This document shows positions 20,717 through 29,110 of a stretch of DNA of 64,000 bases, piece after piece. The translations under genes were made by a program, and so were the position numbers. The notes beneath the pieces are model-generated. The model was not told where the DNA came from. It made no database searches and saw only the letters and a list, made by a program, of their open reading frames with translations. The first letter of the stretch is position 1. Each line of letters starts with the position of its first letter. This stretch comes from Aureisphaera sp963669405 (GTDB lineage: Bacteria > Bacteroidota > Bacteroidia > Flavobacteriales > Flavobacteriaceae): positions 1-64,000 of the forward strand of contig CAXXHF010000002.1 of NCBI GenBank assembly GCA_963669405.2, given 5' to 3'.

Positions 20717-21079
20717 TTATTTAATGAAACGAATGGTTGAAAAATAACTTGGAGATTCTCCTTGACTTGCCTTAATAGCATTTATAATAGGCAATATAAA
20801 ACCAATGATCCCTACGTAAATAAGGCTTAAGATTCCAAGGCCCAATAATAATATAGCAGGAATACTTAAAATAGCGATCAGTAATAAGGTAAGCTGAAAG
20901 TTTACAATGGATTTACCATGTTCGTCCATGCCATTTACTTTATCCTTTTGGGTAAGCCATAAAATAAGTGGAACAACAAGACCTCCAAATCCAGTGATGT
21001 ACGTAAGAAATTGAGACAAATGCGTTACCACAAGTAATGAGTTGTCTTCACGTTTTGATGTTGCGGGTATAATTTCCAT
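20717..21079 (-). CDS. DUF4870 family membrane protein
   Basis: A 120-residue inner-membrane protein from ATG 21079; a longer frame would need a TTG start at 21109. After a short cytoplasmic N-terminus come three hydrophobic segments (about residues 25-43, 65-90 and 92-112). DEHGKSIVNFQLT is the conserved loop of DUF4870 proteins. Function unknown. It is divergent from mnmE, with 121 bases between starts. Confidence 0.78.
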   Translation of the reverse strand: MEIIPATSKREDNSLLVVTHLSQFLTYITGFGGLVVPLILWLTQKDKVNGMDEHGKSIVNFQLTLLLIAILSIPAILLLGLGILSLIYVGIIGFILPIINAIKASQGESPSYFSTIRFIK

Positions 21080-21186
21080 TTTTTTTGATTGATTGTTTAT
21101 ATAACTCAATGTATAGGTATCACTCTATTTCAAAATGTTACAATTAAGGGTGTTAAAGCGTATCTTATAAACCGCTTAGGAATTTG

Positions 21187-21194
21187 TATTTTTG
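21187..21194 (+). promoter_or_regulatory. Candidate -7 element of mnmE
   Basis: TATTTTTG fits TAnnTTTG and ends only 6 bases before the first ATG (21201). A start point 5-7 bases downstream would give an mRNA with almost no leader. No TTG at a normal distance is seen. Confidence 0.45.
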
Positions 21195-21200
21195 CGCCCA

Positions 21201-22577
21201 ATGATGCATGATGAAACCATAGTAGCCTTAGCAACTCCTGCAGGAGCAGGAGCCATTGCCATTATTCGCCTTTCTGGGAATAATGCCATAACCATTGCTT
21301 CCGAAATCTTTACTTCTGTCTCTGGAAAGGTACTGAAAGAACAAAAGACACACACCGTCCATTTAGGTCATGTAAAGGACGAGGATAGGGTAATTGACGA
21401 AGTCTTAGCTACAATCTTTAAAAACCCGAATAGCTATACGGGAGAAGACGTGGTAGAGTTTTCGTGTCATGGTAGTAATTACATACAACAAGAAATCATA
21501 CAACTTTGCCTAAGACGTGGAGCCCGTATGGCACAGGCCGGTGAATTTACACTTCGTGCCTTCCTCAATGGTAAAATGGATTTGAGTCAGGCAGAAGCTG
21601 TAGCAGATCTTATTGCAAGTGATAGTCAAGCTTCCCATCAATTAGCTATACAGCAAATGCGTGGTGGGTTTTCTTCCGAAATTAAAAAATTAAGAGAAGA
21701 GTTATTGAATTTCGCTTCCTTGATAGAATTGGAATTGGATTTTGCTGAAGAAGACGTAGAATTTGCCAATAGGGACGAATTCCAAAAGCTCATTACCCGA
21801 ATCACACGTGTTTTAAAGAGTTTAATTGATTCTTTCGCTACTGGAAATGTACTAAAGAATGGTATTCCCGTAGCCATTGTTGGAGAGCCTAATGTAGGTA
21901 AGTCTACACTCCTCAATGCATTGCTGAATGAAGAACGAGCCATTGTTAGTGACATTGCAGGAACAACCCGTGATACAATTGAAGATGAAATTGTCATAGG
22001 CGGGATTGGTTTCCGATTTATAGACACAGCTGGAATTCGAGAAACGACTGATACCATTGAAGGTTTGGGGATTAAGAAAACCTTTGAAAAGATGGAGCAG
22101 GCACAGGTTGTAATCTATCTTTTTGATGCTACTGAACAGAAAGACCACAGTACCGAAATAGAACAAGTAAAGAACAAGTATCCCCAAAAGCCATTGGTGA
22201 TTATTGCCAACAAAGTAGATCAGGTTTCAGAACCTGAAATCTCAAATCTTACTACACAAATCTCCAATTTAAGTTTGCTTTCCGCCAAAACAGGCCAAGG
22301 TGTTGAAGAACTAAAGAACACCCTGCTCAATTTTGTAAATACAGGAGCACTTCGTAATAACGAAACCATTGTGACCAATACGCGTCACTACGATGCGTTA
22401 TTAAAGGCCTTGGAAGAAATCCTGAAAGTACAGGAGGGGATAGATTCTGGACTCAGTGGCGATCTGCTGGCCATAGACATACGACAGGCATTGTATTACT
22501 TCGGTGAAATTACCGGTGAGATCTCAAACGACGAACTACTAGGCAATATTTTTGCCAACTTTTGTATTGGGAAATAA
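21201..22577 (+). CDS. mnmE: tRNA uridine-5-carboxymethylaminomethyl modification GTPase MnmE
   Basis: A 458-residue GTPase that, with MnmG, modifies the wobble uridine of several tRNAs. The N-terminal folate-binding domain (DETIVALATPAGAGAIAIIRLSG) is followed by the helical domain split by the GTPase domain: GEPNVGKS (G1), GTTRDTIEDEI (G2), DTAG (G3) and NKVD (G4). It ends in FCIGK, the universal MnmE C-terminus with the catalytic cysteine. I start at ATG 21201 (MMHDETIVA); 21204 is equally possible and a TTG at 21192 is less likely. Confidence 0.96.
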   Translation: MMHDETIVALATPAGAGAIAIIRLSGNNAITIASEIFTSVSGKVLKEQKTHTVHLGHVKDEDRVIDEVLATIFKNPNSYTGEDVVEFSCHGSNYIQQEIIQLCLRRGARMAQAGEFTLRAFLNGKMDLSQAEAVADLIASDSQASHQLAIQQMRGGFSSEIKKLREELLNFASLIELELDFAEEDVEFANRDEFQKLITRITRVLKSLIDSFATGNVLKNGIPVAIVGEPNVGKSTLLNALLNEERAIVSDIAGTTRDTIEDEIVIGGIGFRFIDTAGIRETTDTIEGLGIKKTFEKMEQAQVVIYLFDATEQKDHSTEIEQVKNKYPQKPLVIIANKVDQVSEPEISNLTTQISNLSLLSAKTGQGVEELKNTLLNFVNTGALRNNETIVTNTRHYDALLKALEEILKVQEGIDSGLSGDLLAIDIRQALYYFGEITGEISNDELLGNIFANFCIGK

Positions 22578-22592
22578 GGTCATTACTCGGTC

Positions 22593-23237
22593 TTACAACT
22601 CGTTATAATAATTTACCACAATTACATGCGTATCCCTATCAATAGCATAATAACCTACTGCCACTCCTCTACTTCTTTCTTCCATCATAGCTTGATAATG
22701 ACCTCCTTCAGGACCTTCTTCATAAAAAAGTTTAGGTACCCACCAAACTGACCTTTCAACAGTACCCTCAGAATCATCACCTCCTCTGCCTCCTCCAGCA
22801 GCACCTTGGGACCTCCACCCACAACCATCACTCCAATGAAAAGTTTCATTTTCTACGGCCAGCCGTGCTTCGCGTGCAGCACATAACTCATATTCTACAG
22901 CACGTACATAGGGTGGCAAACCATGTCTTGCACGGTACTCGTTAATTTGGTTAGTTGCATACTCTCCTACATCTACATAGCCGCAGTAGGGATCGTCCGT
23001 CATGAGTTGCATTAAGCCATCATTACACAAGTCTTCTGGGTTATCTGGTCCATCGGGTGATTCACCAACAAGCGATGTTCCTAAACGTTCAGCAACTTCA
23101 CCTTCATCTATGCCCAAATCTATCAGTGGACTATGTTCTGGTCCTGAATCATCGTTGGAACAGGAATTCAATAGTAATAAGGATACAAAAAGAAATAAAG
23201 GTATCGGAATACGATACAGAGAAATTGGGGATTTCAT
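22593..23237 (-). CDS. CAP (SCP/PR-1) domain lipoprotein
   Basis: A 214-residue lipoprotein: signal with lipobox LLNSC, cysteine 26. An acidic linker follows (about residues 27-80), then a CAP domain: INEYRARHGLPPYVRAVEYELCAAREA at about 94-120, FHWSDGCGW, GHYQAMMEERSRGVAVGYY and a final VIVVNYYNEL. CAP proteins are secreted and of varied or unknown function. The domain carries a Gly-rich insertion (GAAGGGRGGDDSEG) and several cysteines that could form disulfides. It converges with mnmE. Confidence 0.82.
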   Translation of the reverse strand: MKSPISLYRIPIPLFLFVSLLLLNSCSNDDSGPEHSPLIDLGIDEGEVAERLGTSLVGESPDGPDNPEDLCNDGLMQLMTDDPYCGYVDVGEYATNQINEYRARHGLPPYVRAVEYELCAAREARLAVENETFHWSDGCGWRSQGAAGGGRGGDDSEGTVERSVWWVPKLFYEEGPEGGHYQAMMEERSRGVAVGYYAIDRDTHVIVVNYYNEL

Positions 23238-23511
23238 AAGTTAGGTTTTAGGGGTTAGGGGATATTTCTTGAATTAAATTGGTTAAACTCATTAAACGTA
23301 TAAAATGTAAATAAATTACTGATATACATTTATTTAAGTAATAAATCGATCCCACTTTTTTACTATTGGGATATGCCGAAAAACATTGATACTACAATGA
23401 GGTTCTGAATAAAATTTGAACTGAATTAACAGTTAAATATGTATGAAGGTGTGTTGCTGAAAGACAACTAAGTGAAAATGATTCAGATTCAAGTTAAGCA
23501 ATAGCATCTTA
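23238..23511. other. Non-coding stretch between the CAP and export-protein genes
   Basis: These 274 bases hold no credible gene. The part beside the CAP gene start (about 23238-23260) has TTAGG-like repeats (ttaggttttagggg, ttagggg), probably in the CAP gene leader. The rest is A+T-rich and must carry the CAP promoter and the end of the export-protein transcript; I cannot assign either with confidence. Confidence 0.5.
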
Positions 23512-23967
23512 CTAAAATGCCCCCTGGCCAAAGAAGGTAACGCTCCAAACGATAATGGAGGAAATAGTAATTCCAACGACATTGGCCGTAAATGCTTTTT
23601 TACGTTCCATCTTAAAAAGGTAAGTCGCAATGGAGCCTACATACACACCCGTACCCGGCAAAGGAATCATGACGAAAAGTGCCAAGCCAAAATAGCCGTA
23701 TTTTTTGAAATTACCCTGAGACCCTTTTTTTGCTCTTTTCGCTATCCAAATGGCACTCTTTTTATACCAATTCCATTTCAATAACGGAGTATTTATTTTG
23801 TCCAAAAAGATCATCATCATAGGGAATACCAATATATTCGCCGCCAATGCAATTACAAATACGAAATACGGATTAAGATCATTGAGCATACCATAAGGAA
23901 TACCCACTTTTGCTTCCCCAAAAGGGGAAATACTCCACAAAAAGGTAAATAGTATCTCTTTAAACAC
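23512..23967 (-). CDS. Small multidrug export family membrane protein
   Basis: I match this to the Sm_multidrug_ex family (despite the name, function is not established). I start it at GTG 23967 (VFKEILFTFLWSISPFGEAKVGIPYG), giving 151 residues with about four membrane helices; the block VMIPLPGTGVYVGSIATYLF is the family signature, followed by MERKKAF. An open frame continues upstream to an ATG at 24093, but those 42 residues are unlike the family and include a promoter -7 match at 23985-23992. Confidence 0.75.
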   Translation of the reverse strand: MFKEILFTFLWSISPFGEAKVGIPYGMLNDLNPYFVFVIALAANILVFPMMMIFLDKINTPLLKWNWYKKSAIWIAKRAKKGSQGNFKKYGYFGLALFVMIPLPGTGVYVGSIATYLFKMERKKAFTANVVGITISSIIVWSVTFFGQGAF

Positions 23968-23984
23968 AGCAATAATTAAGATTG

Positions 23985-23992
23985 CAAAATTA
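23985..23992 (-). promoter_or_regulatory. Candidate -7 element of the export-protein gene
   Basis: On the minus strand TAATTTTG matches TAnnTTTG, 18 bases before GTG 23967. No TTG at a normal distance is seen. It argues against the upstream ATG at 24093. Confidence 0.45.
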
Positions 23993-24165
23993 CGGCTCTT
24001 TTGCTGACCTACATCATAAAAAACACATAAAACTTGAGCTTCTTTAGAAGGCTTAGTTACTAGGGAAATGTCTTGTGGTCCATCCAGGTGCAAATAACTC
24101 CGAATTGCATAATTGCTTAGCAGCTACTGCGGCTGCGTGATATAGGCGTTGGGTTCCAATTTTTA

Positions 24166-24888
24166 CTAAAGAATTCCTTTTTCCTTTATTTTCATCATAA
24201 AGGCATCCTTCATGCGCTTACTGATGGTTAATTTATGGGTATCTATAGTTACAAGATTGCCTTCGATTTCCCTAATATGCTCAAGATTTACAACGTATGA
24301 ACGGTGTATCCGTACAAAGTCTTTTTTTGGTAATGCGGTTTCCATAAAATTCGTGGTTTGCAATGCCAAAACCATATCATCCTTGGTATGAATTTTCACA
24401 TATTCCCCATAACTTTCCGTGTATAAAATATCACGGAAGTTAAGCTTAACCATTTTTCGGTTGGTTCTTACAAATATGTATTCGGTTTGAGCCCCATTTT
24501 CGGCTCCTGTTGATCCATTTTTAGTAAAATACATGAGCTCCTTAGCCTTTTCCAGAGCTTGATAAAACCGCTGAAAGGAAATGGGCTTCACCAAATAATC
24601 TACTACATCTAGATCGTAGCTTTCCAAGGCATATTCTGAATAAGCAGTTGTAAAAATGGTAACGGGCTTTTGTTTAAGCATTTTCACTAGATCAATACCC
24701 GTGAGATCGTCCATTTGTATGTCTGAAAGTAGGATGTCTACTGGCTGACTTTCTATGACGACTTTAGCCTCTAATGCATTTCCTACTAACGCTACTACTT
24801 CGATACCATCTATTTTTTTACAGTATTCACTAAGGAGCAATCGAGCTGGTTCTTCATCATCGAGAATAAGCACTTTGAACTGTTTCAT
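24166..24888 (-). CDS. LytTR-family response regulator
   Basis: A 240-residue cytoplasmic DNA-binding response regulator. The receiver domain (about residues 4-118) has the acidic pair D10-D11, phosphoacceptor D56 in LLSDIQMD, the T in FTTAYS and K in VKPISF. A LytTR DNA-binding domain (about 137-236) holds FVRTNRKMVKLNFRDILYTESYGEYVKIHT and FVRIHRSYVVNLEHI. It lies 7 bases after the histidine kinase gene and is surely its partner. Target genes are not known; the amine oxidase next to the kinase gene is a candidate only by position. Confidence 0.93.
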   Translation of the reverse strand: MKQFKVLILDDEEPARLLLSEYCKKIDGIEVVALVGNALEAKVVIESQPVDILLSDIQMDDLTGIDLVKMLKQKPVTIFTTAYSEYALESYDLDVVDYLVKPISFQRFYQALEKAKELMYFTKNGSTGAENGAQTEYIFVRTNRKMVKLNFRDILYTESYGEYVKIHTKDDMVLALQTTNFMETALPKKDFVRIHRSYVVNLEHIREIEGNLVTIDTHKLTISKRMKDAFMMKIKEKGIL

Positions 24889-24895
24889 GGATCAT

Positions 24896-25924
24896 TTATT
24901 TTTTCCGTTCCACTGGAATGGTCAACTCTAAGTTATATACTTTTCCGTCATTGATCTCATCAATTGTAAAAGAATCCCCATACAAAAGGATCAATCGTTT
25001 CATTATGTTATTTAAGCCTAGGCCACCGTATTTAAGTGTCGTACTCTCGGTTTTCTGTTTTACCGAATTGGAAATTGAAAAAACCAATTCATCAGTTTCG
25101 GTTACAGTTAGAGCCACATGAATAAAACCCTGCAAGTTGCTTACCGCATTGGAATGCTTGCAAGCATTCTCTACCAAATTAATAAGAATAAGTGGAGCCA
25201 CCAGATGATATCCCTTATTTCCTCTATAATTGAAGGTGATGTTTTCCTGTGCAGAATTTTTCATACGATGAATCTCCAAAAGATTTTCAATGGCCTCAAG
25301 TTCTTTGTTTAATTGTACGGTATCACCATTGCAATCGTACACCATAAAACGAAGAATTCCAGATAACTTCTCCAGCATGGGAGCCGTCTTTTCATTTCCG
25401 GTTTGTGCATAAGAGTATATATTGTTAAGGGTATTGAACAAAAAATGGGGATCGATCTGAGAACGAAGAAAATTGAGTTCGGTTCTTAGCTTTTCGGTAT
25501 GAAGCACTTCTTGTTTTTCCCTATGTAAATACCATCTTTGGATGTAGTAGTACATACTGGACAAAGCAATAAAAAGAACCAGCGAAAAGAAATTATAGGC
25601 GTAGGAACTCCAAATTGATTCGGGTATAGGGTAATCGAAGGGCAATAGCCAATCTATTATTAAATAGACTGAAATCCCCGTAGCTAATGTTAAAAGAGTA
25701 AGAACGGTGTAAGACAAGTATTTTTTCTGAAATAAAAGTGGTAATAATTCATAATAGTGTACATATACAATGACCATTACCAATAACACAAAATTAAGGC
25801 TCAATACAAAGGCTGGCCAAAAATCAATAATCGCCAATTCAAAAGAAAGCCCCATAGCCAATAGGGTGAGCCAAAGGAACACTTGTCCTAAGATACTGTA
25901 CCGTATGAAATTGGTTCTTTTCAT
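24896..25924 (-). CDS. LytS/YehU-type sensor histidine kinase
   Basis: A 342-residue inner-membrane kinase of the His_kinase (PF06580) type. About four membrane helices occupy residues 10-130, without a recognised sensor domain. The phosphoacceptor is H160 in RSQIDPHFLFNTLNNI. The ATPase domain has LINLVENACKHS (N box) and YGGLGLNNIMKRL (G box). It pairs with the LytTR regulator 7 bases downstream. The stimulus cannot be told from sequence. Confidence 0.93.
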   Translation of the reverse strand: MKRTNFIRYSILGQVFLWLTLLAMGLSFELAIIDFWPAFVLSLNFVLLVMVIVYVHYYELLPLLFQKKYLSYTVLTLLTLATGISVYLIIDWLLPFDYPIPESIWSSYAYNFFSLVLFIALSSMYYYIQRWYLHREKQEVLHTEKLRTELNFLRSQIDPHFLFNTLNNIYSYAQTGNEKTAPMLEKLSGILRFMVYDCNGDTVQLNKELEAIENLLEIHRMKNSAQENITFNYRGNKGYHLVAPLILINLVENACKHSNAVSNLQGFIHVALTVTETDELVFSISNSVKQKTESTTLKYGGLGLNNIMKRLILLYGDSFTIDEINDGKVYNLELTIPVERKK

Positions 25925-25995
25925 CTCCTTTTTCGGTAAAAAACTAAAACAAGATTACGAATTAGTATCGAATGCGACCTATAAATTCATTTAAA

Positions 25996-26071
25996 AGGGT
26001 ATGATACGCCCATAAGCGGGAATATATACCCTATTAATGCTTCTGTGAATAAAAGAAAACCACTTATGGGC
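25996..26071. promoter_or_regulatory. Overlapping inverted repeats between the kinase and oxidase genes
   Basis: Two inverted repeats share one stretch. AGGGTAT (25996-26002) pairs with ATACCCT (26026-26032). Inside that loop, GCCCATAAGCGG (26008-26019) pairs with CCACTTATGGGC (26060-26071), 12 bp with one G-U. As RNA the second pairing would cross the first, so the two are mutually exclusive or form a pseudoknot. The arms of the second are 52 bp apart. It could be a double operator or an RNA switch; neither is shown. Confidence 0.4.
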
Positions 26072-26178
26072 AAATAGCCTCCTTCTAAAGATATTTTTCT
26101 TCCGTTAATTGATTTTAGTTGCGTGAAGGATTTAGTAATACTATGTTCGTTCTAAGTTAACTACTTAACCCATACATC

Positions 26179-27375
26179 ATGACAAGAAACGAGTTTGTAA
26201 AAGTGTGCGGTCTATTGGGAGTTTCCCTCCCTTTTCAATCCGTAATATCCGCCTGCAGTACAGATGACAATAGCAACAGTGATCCCATCGATACTTCCGA
26301 ATCAGTACTGATCATAGGAGCAGGAGCGGCAGGAATGGCCGCAGGACACCTTTTAGCACAACGCGGTATCAATTTTCAGATATTGGAAGCTTCATCTAGT
26401 CACGGAGGGCGAATAAAACGAAACAACAATTTTGCAGATTTCCCCATTCCACTGGGCGGGGAATGGTTGCATACCAGTCCATCTGTTCTTTCAGACATTG
26501 TAAACGATAGTTCAATTACTATCAATACACAAACAGTTCCATACAACCTACAGCAGGATACCGCAGGTTATTTTGACGGCTCTTCCTTAACTGTTGTTCC
26601 CTTGGGATCGGTTTTTGGCAATGATTTTATTGATAGGAAATTTGTTGGCTCTAGTTGGTTCGACTTTTTCGAAACCTACATACTCCCCAGTGTGCAGTCT
26701 AGAATTACTTTTAATACCCCAGTCACCTCAATTGACTACTCAGGTGACAAAGTGATAGTTACAGATACCCAAGGCCAAACATATTCGGCAGATAGGATTA
26801 TTGTTACCGTGCCTGTAAAGATTTTGCAAAGCGGATCAATAGCCTTTACCCCTGCATTACCTGCGGCCAAACAAACTGCTATTCAGAATATCAATGTATG
26901 GGGAGGTTTCAAGGCATTTTTTAAGTTCTCGGCCAACTTCTACCCTACTTACCTTTCATTTGATGATAGTGAAACTGCAGCGGGACAACGCATCTATTAC
27001 GATGCTGCCTATGCACAAAGCACCAATATGAACATCTTAGGGCTCTTCTCCGTAGGACAACAAGCAGAACCCTATCAGGCACTTTCTGGAGATGCACAAC
27101 GTGATTATATGCTCAGTGAACTGGATGCGGTTTTTAATGGAGCTGCCAGTACAAATTATATAGATCATATTGTACAGAATTGGAACGAAGAACCTTACGC
27201 TAAAGGTGCATATATTACCGATCAGGAAAACTGGAAAACAGTGAGAACTTTAGGTGAATCTGTGGGCAACAAACTCTATTTTGCAGGGGATGCCTATACG
27301 AACGGAGAAGACTGGAGCAGTGTTCATATTGCTGCGCGATCTGCAAGGGCCGCTGTAGATGAATTGGTTGGATAA
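26179..27375 (+). CDS. FAD-dependent amine oxidase family protein, probable lipoprotein
   Basis: A 398-residue flavoprotein of the flavin monoamine oxidase family. The N-terminus has a short signal with a lipobox-like VISAC, cysteine 26, so it is probably anchored outside the cytoplasm. The FAD-binding Rossmann motif IIGAGAAGMAAGHLLAQRG is at about residues 45-63, then LEASSSHGGRIKR. The C-terminal FAD contact is NKLYFAGDAYTNGEDWSSVHIAARSA. The substrate is unknown. It stands alone, divergent from the LytS kinase gene. Confidence 0.85.
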   Translation: MTRNEFVKVCGLLGVSLPFQSVISACSTDDNSNSDPIDTSESVLIIGAGAAGMAAGHLLAQRGINFQILEASSSHGGRIKRNNNFADFPIPLGGEWLHTSPSVLSDIVNDSSITINTQTVPYNLQQDTAGYFDGSSLTVVPLGSVFGNDFIDRKFVGSSWFDFFETYILPSVQSRITFNTPVTSIDYSGDKVIVTDTQGQTYSADRIIVTVPVKILQSGSIAFTPALPAAKQTAIQNINVWGGFKAFFKFSANFYPTYLSFDDSETAAGQRIYYDAAYAQSTNMNILGLFSVGQQAEPYQALSGDAQRDYMLSELDAVFNGAASTNYIDHIVQNWNEEPYAKGAYITDQENWKTVRTLGESVGNKLYFAGDAYTNGEDWSSVHIAARSARAAVDELVG

Positions 27376-27487
27376 GCATTGCATAGCATAAGTCTATATT
27401 CACTTTGTGAGAATCAATATCTAATTTTTTGATTTTAGAAGGAATAGCTTTAACTTGTAAAAAGCTAAAAATCAAACACTTTCAATC

Positions 27488-28009
27488 ATGAAGCTCCTTT
27501 CCCGACTCTTCAGCATACTCCTTTTATTTTTATTTGTGGCCTGCGGTGGGCCTTCTAATAGAAACACCTCTAATTCCACGACGGACAAAGGTGTCGTTCA
27601 ATTTAAATTGGACGGTATAGATTGGATTAGCGCTCCTCCCGGACATCCTGATTCCAAATTGGAAGAAGAAGCCATTACCGATGGTAAAACCCTTGTTCGC
27701 ATTGAGGCTTTTGCTGCTGACGGTTCTCACCTCGCACTTGAAATATATGATGCATCTGGTAATATAAGCCCTGGAACATTTCCAGTTGCAAATGCAGGAA
27801 TTCGTGGATTTTATAAGAAAGACTTTCGAGGAGGTGGAGGGTATGTTACGAATGGAATGCAAGATAATCCAGGAGCTATCACCATTACCGAACTCACGGA
27901 TGATCATGTAGCCGGTACTTTCTATTTTAAAATACGTAGTTCTGGTAATCCTGATGATATACAGGATGTTACTGCTGGTAGCTTTAATGTGAAATTCTCG
28001 AAATATTAA
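27488..28009 (+). CDS. Small lipoprotein, possibly DUF6252
   Basis: A 173-residue lipoprotein with lipobox LFVAC, cysteine 19, and a low-complexity S/T/N linker. The domain (about residues 36-173) is beta-rich: GVVQFKLDGIDWIS, LVRIEAFAADGSHLALEIYDASG and TDDHVAGTFYFKI. This pattern resembles DUF6252-type proteins of Bacteroidota, but I am unsure of the family. Function is unknown. It lies 112 bases after the amine oxidase on the same strand and converges with the wHTH regulator gene. Confidence 0.7.
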   Translation: MKLLSRLFSILLLFLFVACGGPSNRNTSNSTTDKGVVQFKLDGIDWISAPPGHPDSKLEEEAITDGKTLVRIEAFAADGSHLALEIYDASGNISPGTFPVANAGIRGFYKKDFRGGGGYVTNGMQDNPGAITITELTDDHVAGTFYFKIRSSGNPDDIQDVTAGSFNVKFSKY

Positions 28010-28056
28010 GAAATTTCTACACCTAATCTATTATCAGAATTTCAGATGTATTGAAA

Positions 28057-28920
28057 TTATTTCAATAACTCCAGTTTATACCCTACCCCATGAACATTTG
28101 TGAGTTTTACGGTATCGTCATCCTTTAATTTCTTACGTAGCTTAGAAATATAGGTATCTAAGCTTCTGCCAACAATCACCCCATTGTCTTCCCAGACTTT
28201 TTTAGTTAGTTCATCCCGCTTGATAATTTCATTGGGATGTGCCACAAAAATGGCCAGTAGTTCACATTCTTTTTTAGAAAGTTGAATTTCAACTGCCTTC
28301 TTTATCAACTTATGCTGTTCTGGATAAAACTGAAAACTCCCAATGGATGTATAGTTATCTTGATCCTGTTTTTTGTTTAGAGGCTTCTTCTGAAAAAGCA
28401 GTGTCACCAATAAGAGCAATGCCAAAAGAGTAAGTCCGTAAATAAAGGTTTGGCTACTAAAAAAAGAAGTTGGTCTGTCTGTAAACCGGACTTGGATGTC
28501 ATAGCAGTTTTCGGGTAACGATCTTCCTCCACAAGGAACAATGGTGCTTTCATGGCCTGTATTCATTTGGTAACTATAAGCCACTTCTCCATCTGCACAT
28601 TGAATGACTTCTACCCTGTATTTTTGTGAGAGATTTGCCTTCTTAAAAATGGTCTCCATCTGCATAACCAAACTACTAGGATCCAAAGAAAGATGTTTTT
28701 GAAAAGACAGCTTGTATTTGGACTTTTCCAAAGCAATCACAGGCAAAACCAAAGAAGTCGTGTCTTGATCTGAACGCAATAATTCATCACCTACAGCACG
28801 GAGTGAAATTTTTACACGTTCCGAAAATTCATTCTCGCCCCCATCAGATTGAAAAAAATACCATGCCCCAAAAACGAGTATGATTAGTACCCCAAAAAAA
28901 TAAATTACTCTCCTACTCAT
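28057..28920 (-). CDS. Membrane-anchored winged-helix regulator (ToxR-like layout)
   Basis: A 287-residue one-component regulator from ATG 28920 (MSRRVIYFFG); an in-frame ATG at 28938 is also possible. One helix at about residues 4-22, a periplasmic domain (about 25-155), a second helix (about 160-177) and a cytoplasmic OmpR/PhoB-type winged helix (about 190-285: LSKKECELLAIFVAHPNEIIKRDEL, RSLDTYISKLRKKL, NVHGVGYKL). The periplasmic part has three cysteines (108, 130, 139) in VIQCADGE and VPCGGRSLPENCY, which could sense redox state. It diverges from the thioredoxin-ApbE operon and probably controls it through the repeats at 28964-28996. Confidence 0.85.
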   Translation of the reverse strand: MSRRVIYFFGVLIILVFGAWYFFQSDGGENEFSERVKISLRAVGDELLRSDQDTTSLVLPVIALEKSKYKLSFQKHLSLDPSSLVMQMETIFKKANLSQKYRVEVIQCADGEVAYSYQMNTGHESTIVPCGGRSLPENCYDIQVRFTDRPTSFFSSQTFIYGLTLLALLLLVTLLFQKKPLNKKQDQDNYTSIGSFQFYPEQHKLIKKAVEIQLSKKECELLAIFVAHPNEIIKRDELTKKVWEDNGVIVGRSLDTYISKLRKKLKDDDTVKLTNVHGVGYKLELLK

Positions 28921-28963
28921 AATTCTTACAAAGAACATTCAATTTCATGACATTTTAATAGGC

Positions 28964-28996
28964 TTGACATTTCTTTTACACTTTTTTGACACTTTA
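28964..28996. promoter_or_regulatory. Three tandem 11-bp repeats, probable wHTH operator
   Basis: Direct repeats ttgacatttct, tttacactttt and ttgacacttta follow each other without gaps at 28964, 28975 and 28986. Another gacatttt is at 28949, out of phase. OmpR/PhoB-type winged-helix proteins bind such head-to-tail repeats spaced by one helical turn. The site lies between the divergent wHTH gene and the thioredoxin gene. Confidence 0.6.
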
Positions 28997-29110
28997 TCAT
29001 TCTCCAAAGCCCTTGAATATTCATCAATGTAAGAAATTATGATGAAGTCTAGAAAGTTTTTCAGGAGATTCAAGTCTTCAGTTGTTTTAGATAAAACAGA
29101 TTATTATATC

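Noticed and set aside
20511..20747. Plus-strand 78-residue frame between cyclase and DUF4870 genes
   Set aside because: It overlaps the ends of both real genes and has no recognisable features or promoter.
23968..24093. 42-residue N-terminal extension of the export protein to ATG 24093
   Set aside because: Unlike the family start, and it contains a -7 promoter match; GTG 23967 is preferred, though not proved.
29039..29110. 24-residue extension of the thioredoxin-like protein
   Set aside because: It would place basic residues before a complete signal peptide; ATG 29111 is the better start.
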